A stretch of 42,965 bases of DNA. Origin: Pseudomonas sp. (GTDB taxonomy: Bacteria > Pseudomonadota > Gammaproteobacteria > Pseudomonadales > Pseudomonadaceae). Below the pieces are notes generated by a model. That model was not told the DNA's origin, did not search any database, and worked only from the letters and a program-made list of their open reading frames with translations. The stretch lies in NCBI GenBank assembly GCA_030603065.1, contig JAUVYN010000022.1, positions 1 through 42,965 of the forward strand. The letters are read 5' to 3'. Below are positions 42,649 to 42,965 of this stretch, in pieces (position 1 is the first letter of the stretch; the number at the start of each line of letters is the position of its first letter). The translations under genes were made by a program, and so were the position numbers.

Positions 42649-42965
42649 TCAGCGCGCCTCTCTGGTCGCTAACAGAAGCCCCAGAAATGTCAGCGCCCCA
42701 CCCAAGAAGTGATACCAGTAAAGCGCCTCGCCAAGCAGTAACACCCCCAGCAATGCAGCGAACACCGGCATCAGATAGCTGAACAGCGACGCGGTCCCAG
42801 GGCCGAGTACCCGCACTCCGTTGTTCCAGGCCAGATAGGCCATCAACGACGCCAGAACCGCAGTGTAGGCGATGGCACCCAGACTATGGGGCGTGAGCGG
42901 CAAGCTTCCTGTCTGGCCAAACTCCCAAAGATAAAACGGCAGCAGCAGCGGCACTCCCGCCAGCA
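42649..42965 (-). CDS. EamA/DMT-family transporter, C-terminal part (5' truncated by window)
   Basis: C-terminal half of a drug/metabolite transporter. The frame is open to the window edge and has at least three to four hydrophobic spans. The EamA repeat reads GAIAYTAVLASLMAYLAWNN, then GPGTASLFSYLMPVFAALLG and LGEALYWYHFLGGALTFLG, typical of the second repeat in YdcZ/RhaT-like and YedA-like exporters. The N-terminal repeat lies outside the window, so length and start cannot be judged. The GTG at 42954 is internal. Substrate is unknown. Confidence 0.87.
   Translation of the reverse strand, partial: LAGVPLLLPFYLWEFGQTGSLPLTPHSLGAIAYTAVLASLMAYLAWNNGVRVLGPGTASLFSYLMPVFAALLGVLLLGEALYWYHFLGGALTFLGLLLATREAR

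Noticed and set aside
1-42965. CRISPR arrays, insertion sequences, integrase or attachment sites next to the two tRNA genes
   Set aside because: No regular direct repeats, transposase or integrase motifs, or duplicated tRNA 3' ends were seen; the flanks are syntenic housekeeping genes.

Overview
The window is chromosomal DNA, around 60% G+C, from a member of the Pseudomonadaceae (Pseudomonas in the broad sense, not P. aeruginosa itself). The basis is gene order. The right half (hemH ... MerR regulator, phr ... pagL, murI, moeB, prmC, prfA, hemA, TPR lipoprotein, lolB, ispE, tRNA-Gln, prs, rplY, pth, ychF ... tRNA-Met) follows the order I recall for P. aeruginosa PA4655-PA4673. The left half (PA4642-family protein, hpt, upp, uraA) follows PA4642-PA4647. 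I see no IS element, prophage, integron or CRISPR array. No gene-free stretch exceeds about 180 bases.

Layout. 1-3.5 kb: 3' end of gatB, a small RlpA-like protein and a BCCT betaine/choline transporter, closed by a strong bidirectional terminator. 3.5-5.4 kb: YajG-type lipoprotein and small conserved or hypothetical proteins. 5.4-9.8 kb: SulP anion transporter, then purine and pyrimidine salvage (hpt, upp-uraA). 9.8-14.8 kb: a type IV pilus minor-pilin operon pilV-pilW-pilX-pilY1-pilE on the minus strand, without fimT, fimU or pilY2. 15-16.7 kb: 2-hydroxyacid dehydrogenase and a LysE-type exporter. 16.7-28.5 kb: a block read here as a light/photo-oxidative-stress regulon. 28.5-33.8 kb: pagL, then the minus-strand hemA-prfA-prmC-moeB-murI operon. 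34-40.9 kb: plus-strand TPR lipoprotein-lolB-ispE-tRNA-Gln-prs-rplY-pth-ychF. 40.9-43 kb: DUF2945 protein, MscS channel, tRNA-Met with terminator, and the C-terminal part of an EamA transporter running off the right end.

The most interesting region is 17.7-28.5 kb. Nine tightly packed or overlapping genes form one apparent operon (20092-28538): a TudS-DUF1722 fusion matching RudS (tRNA 4-thiouridine eraser), a MerR-type regulator with a degenerate cobalamin domain (class II LitR/PplR-like), CPD photolyase, an NTF2-like protein, a short-chain dehydrogenase, a flavin amine oxidase, a DUF1365 protein, a cyclopropane/furan fatty-acid-synthase-like methyltransferase and a DUF2878 membrane protein. 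A near-perfect dyad (10-bp arms, 8-bp spacer) matching the recalled PplR box T(G/A)TACA-N12-TGTA(C/T)A lies just before rudS and runs into its ribosome-binding site. A second exact match lies between two divergent units: a renalase-like flavoprotein with a Trp-rich small protein, and a TIGR01777 epimerase with hemH. My inference is that one light-responsive regulator coordinates removal of a UVA-absorbing tRNA base, DNA photorepair, membrane-lipid remodelling against singlet oxygen, NAD(P)H repair and consumption of photosensitising protoporphyrin. The individual families are known. The combination, and particularly operator control of rudS and hemH, is the part worth testing.
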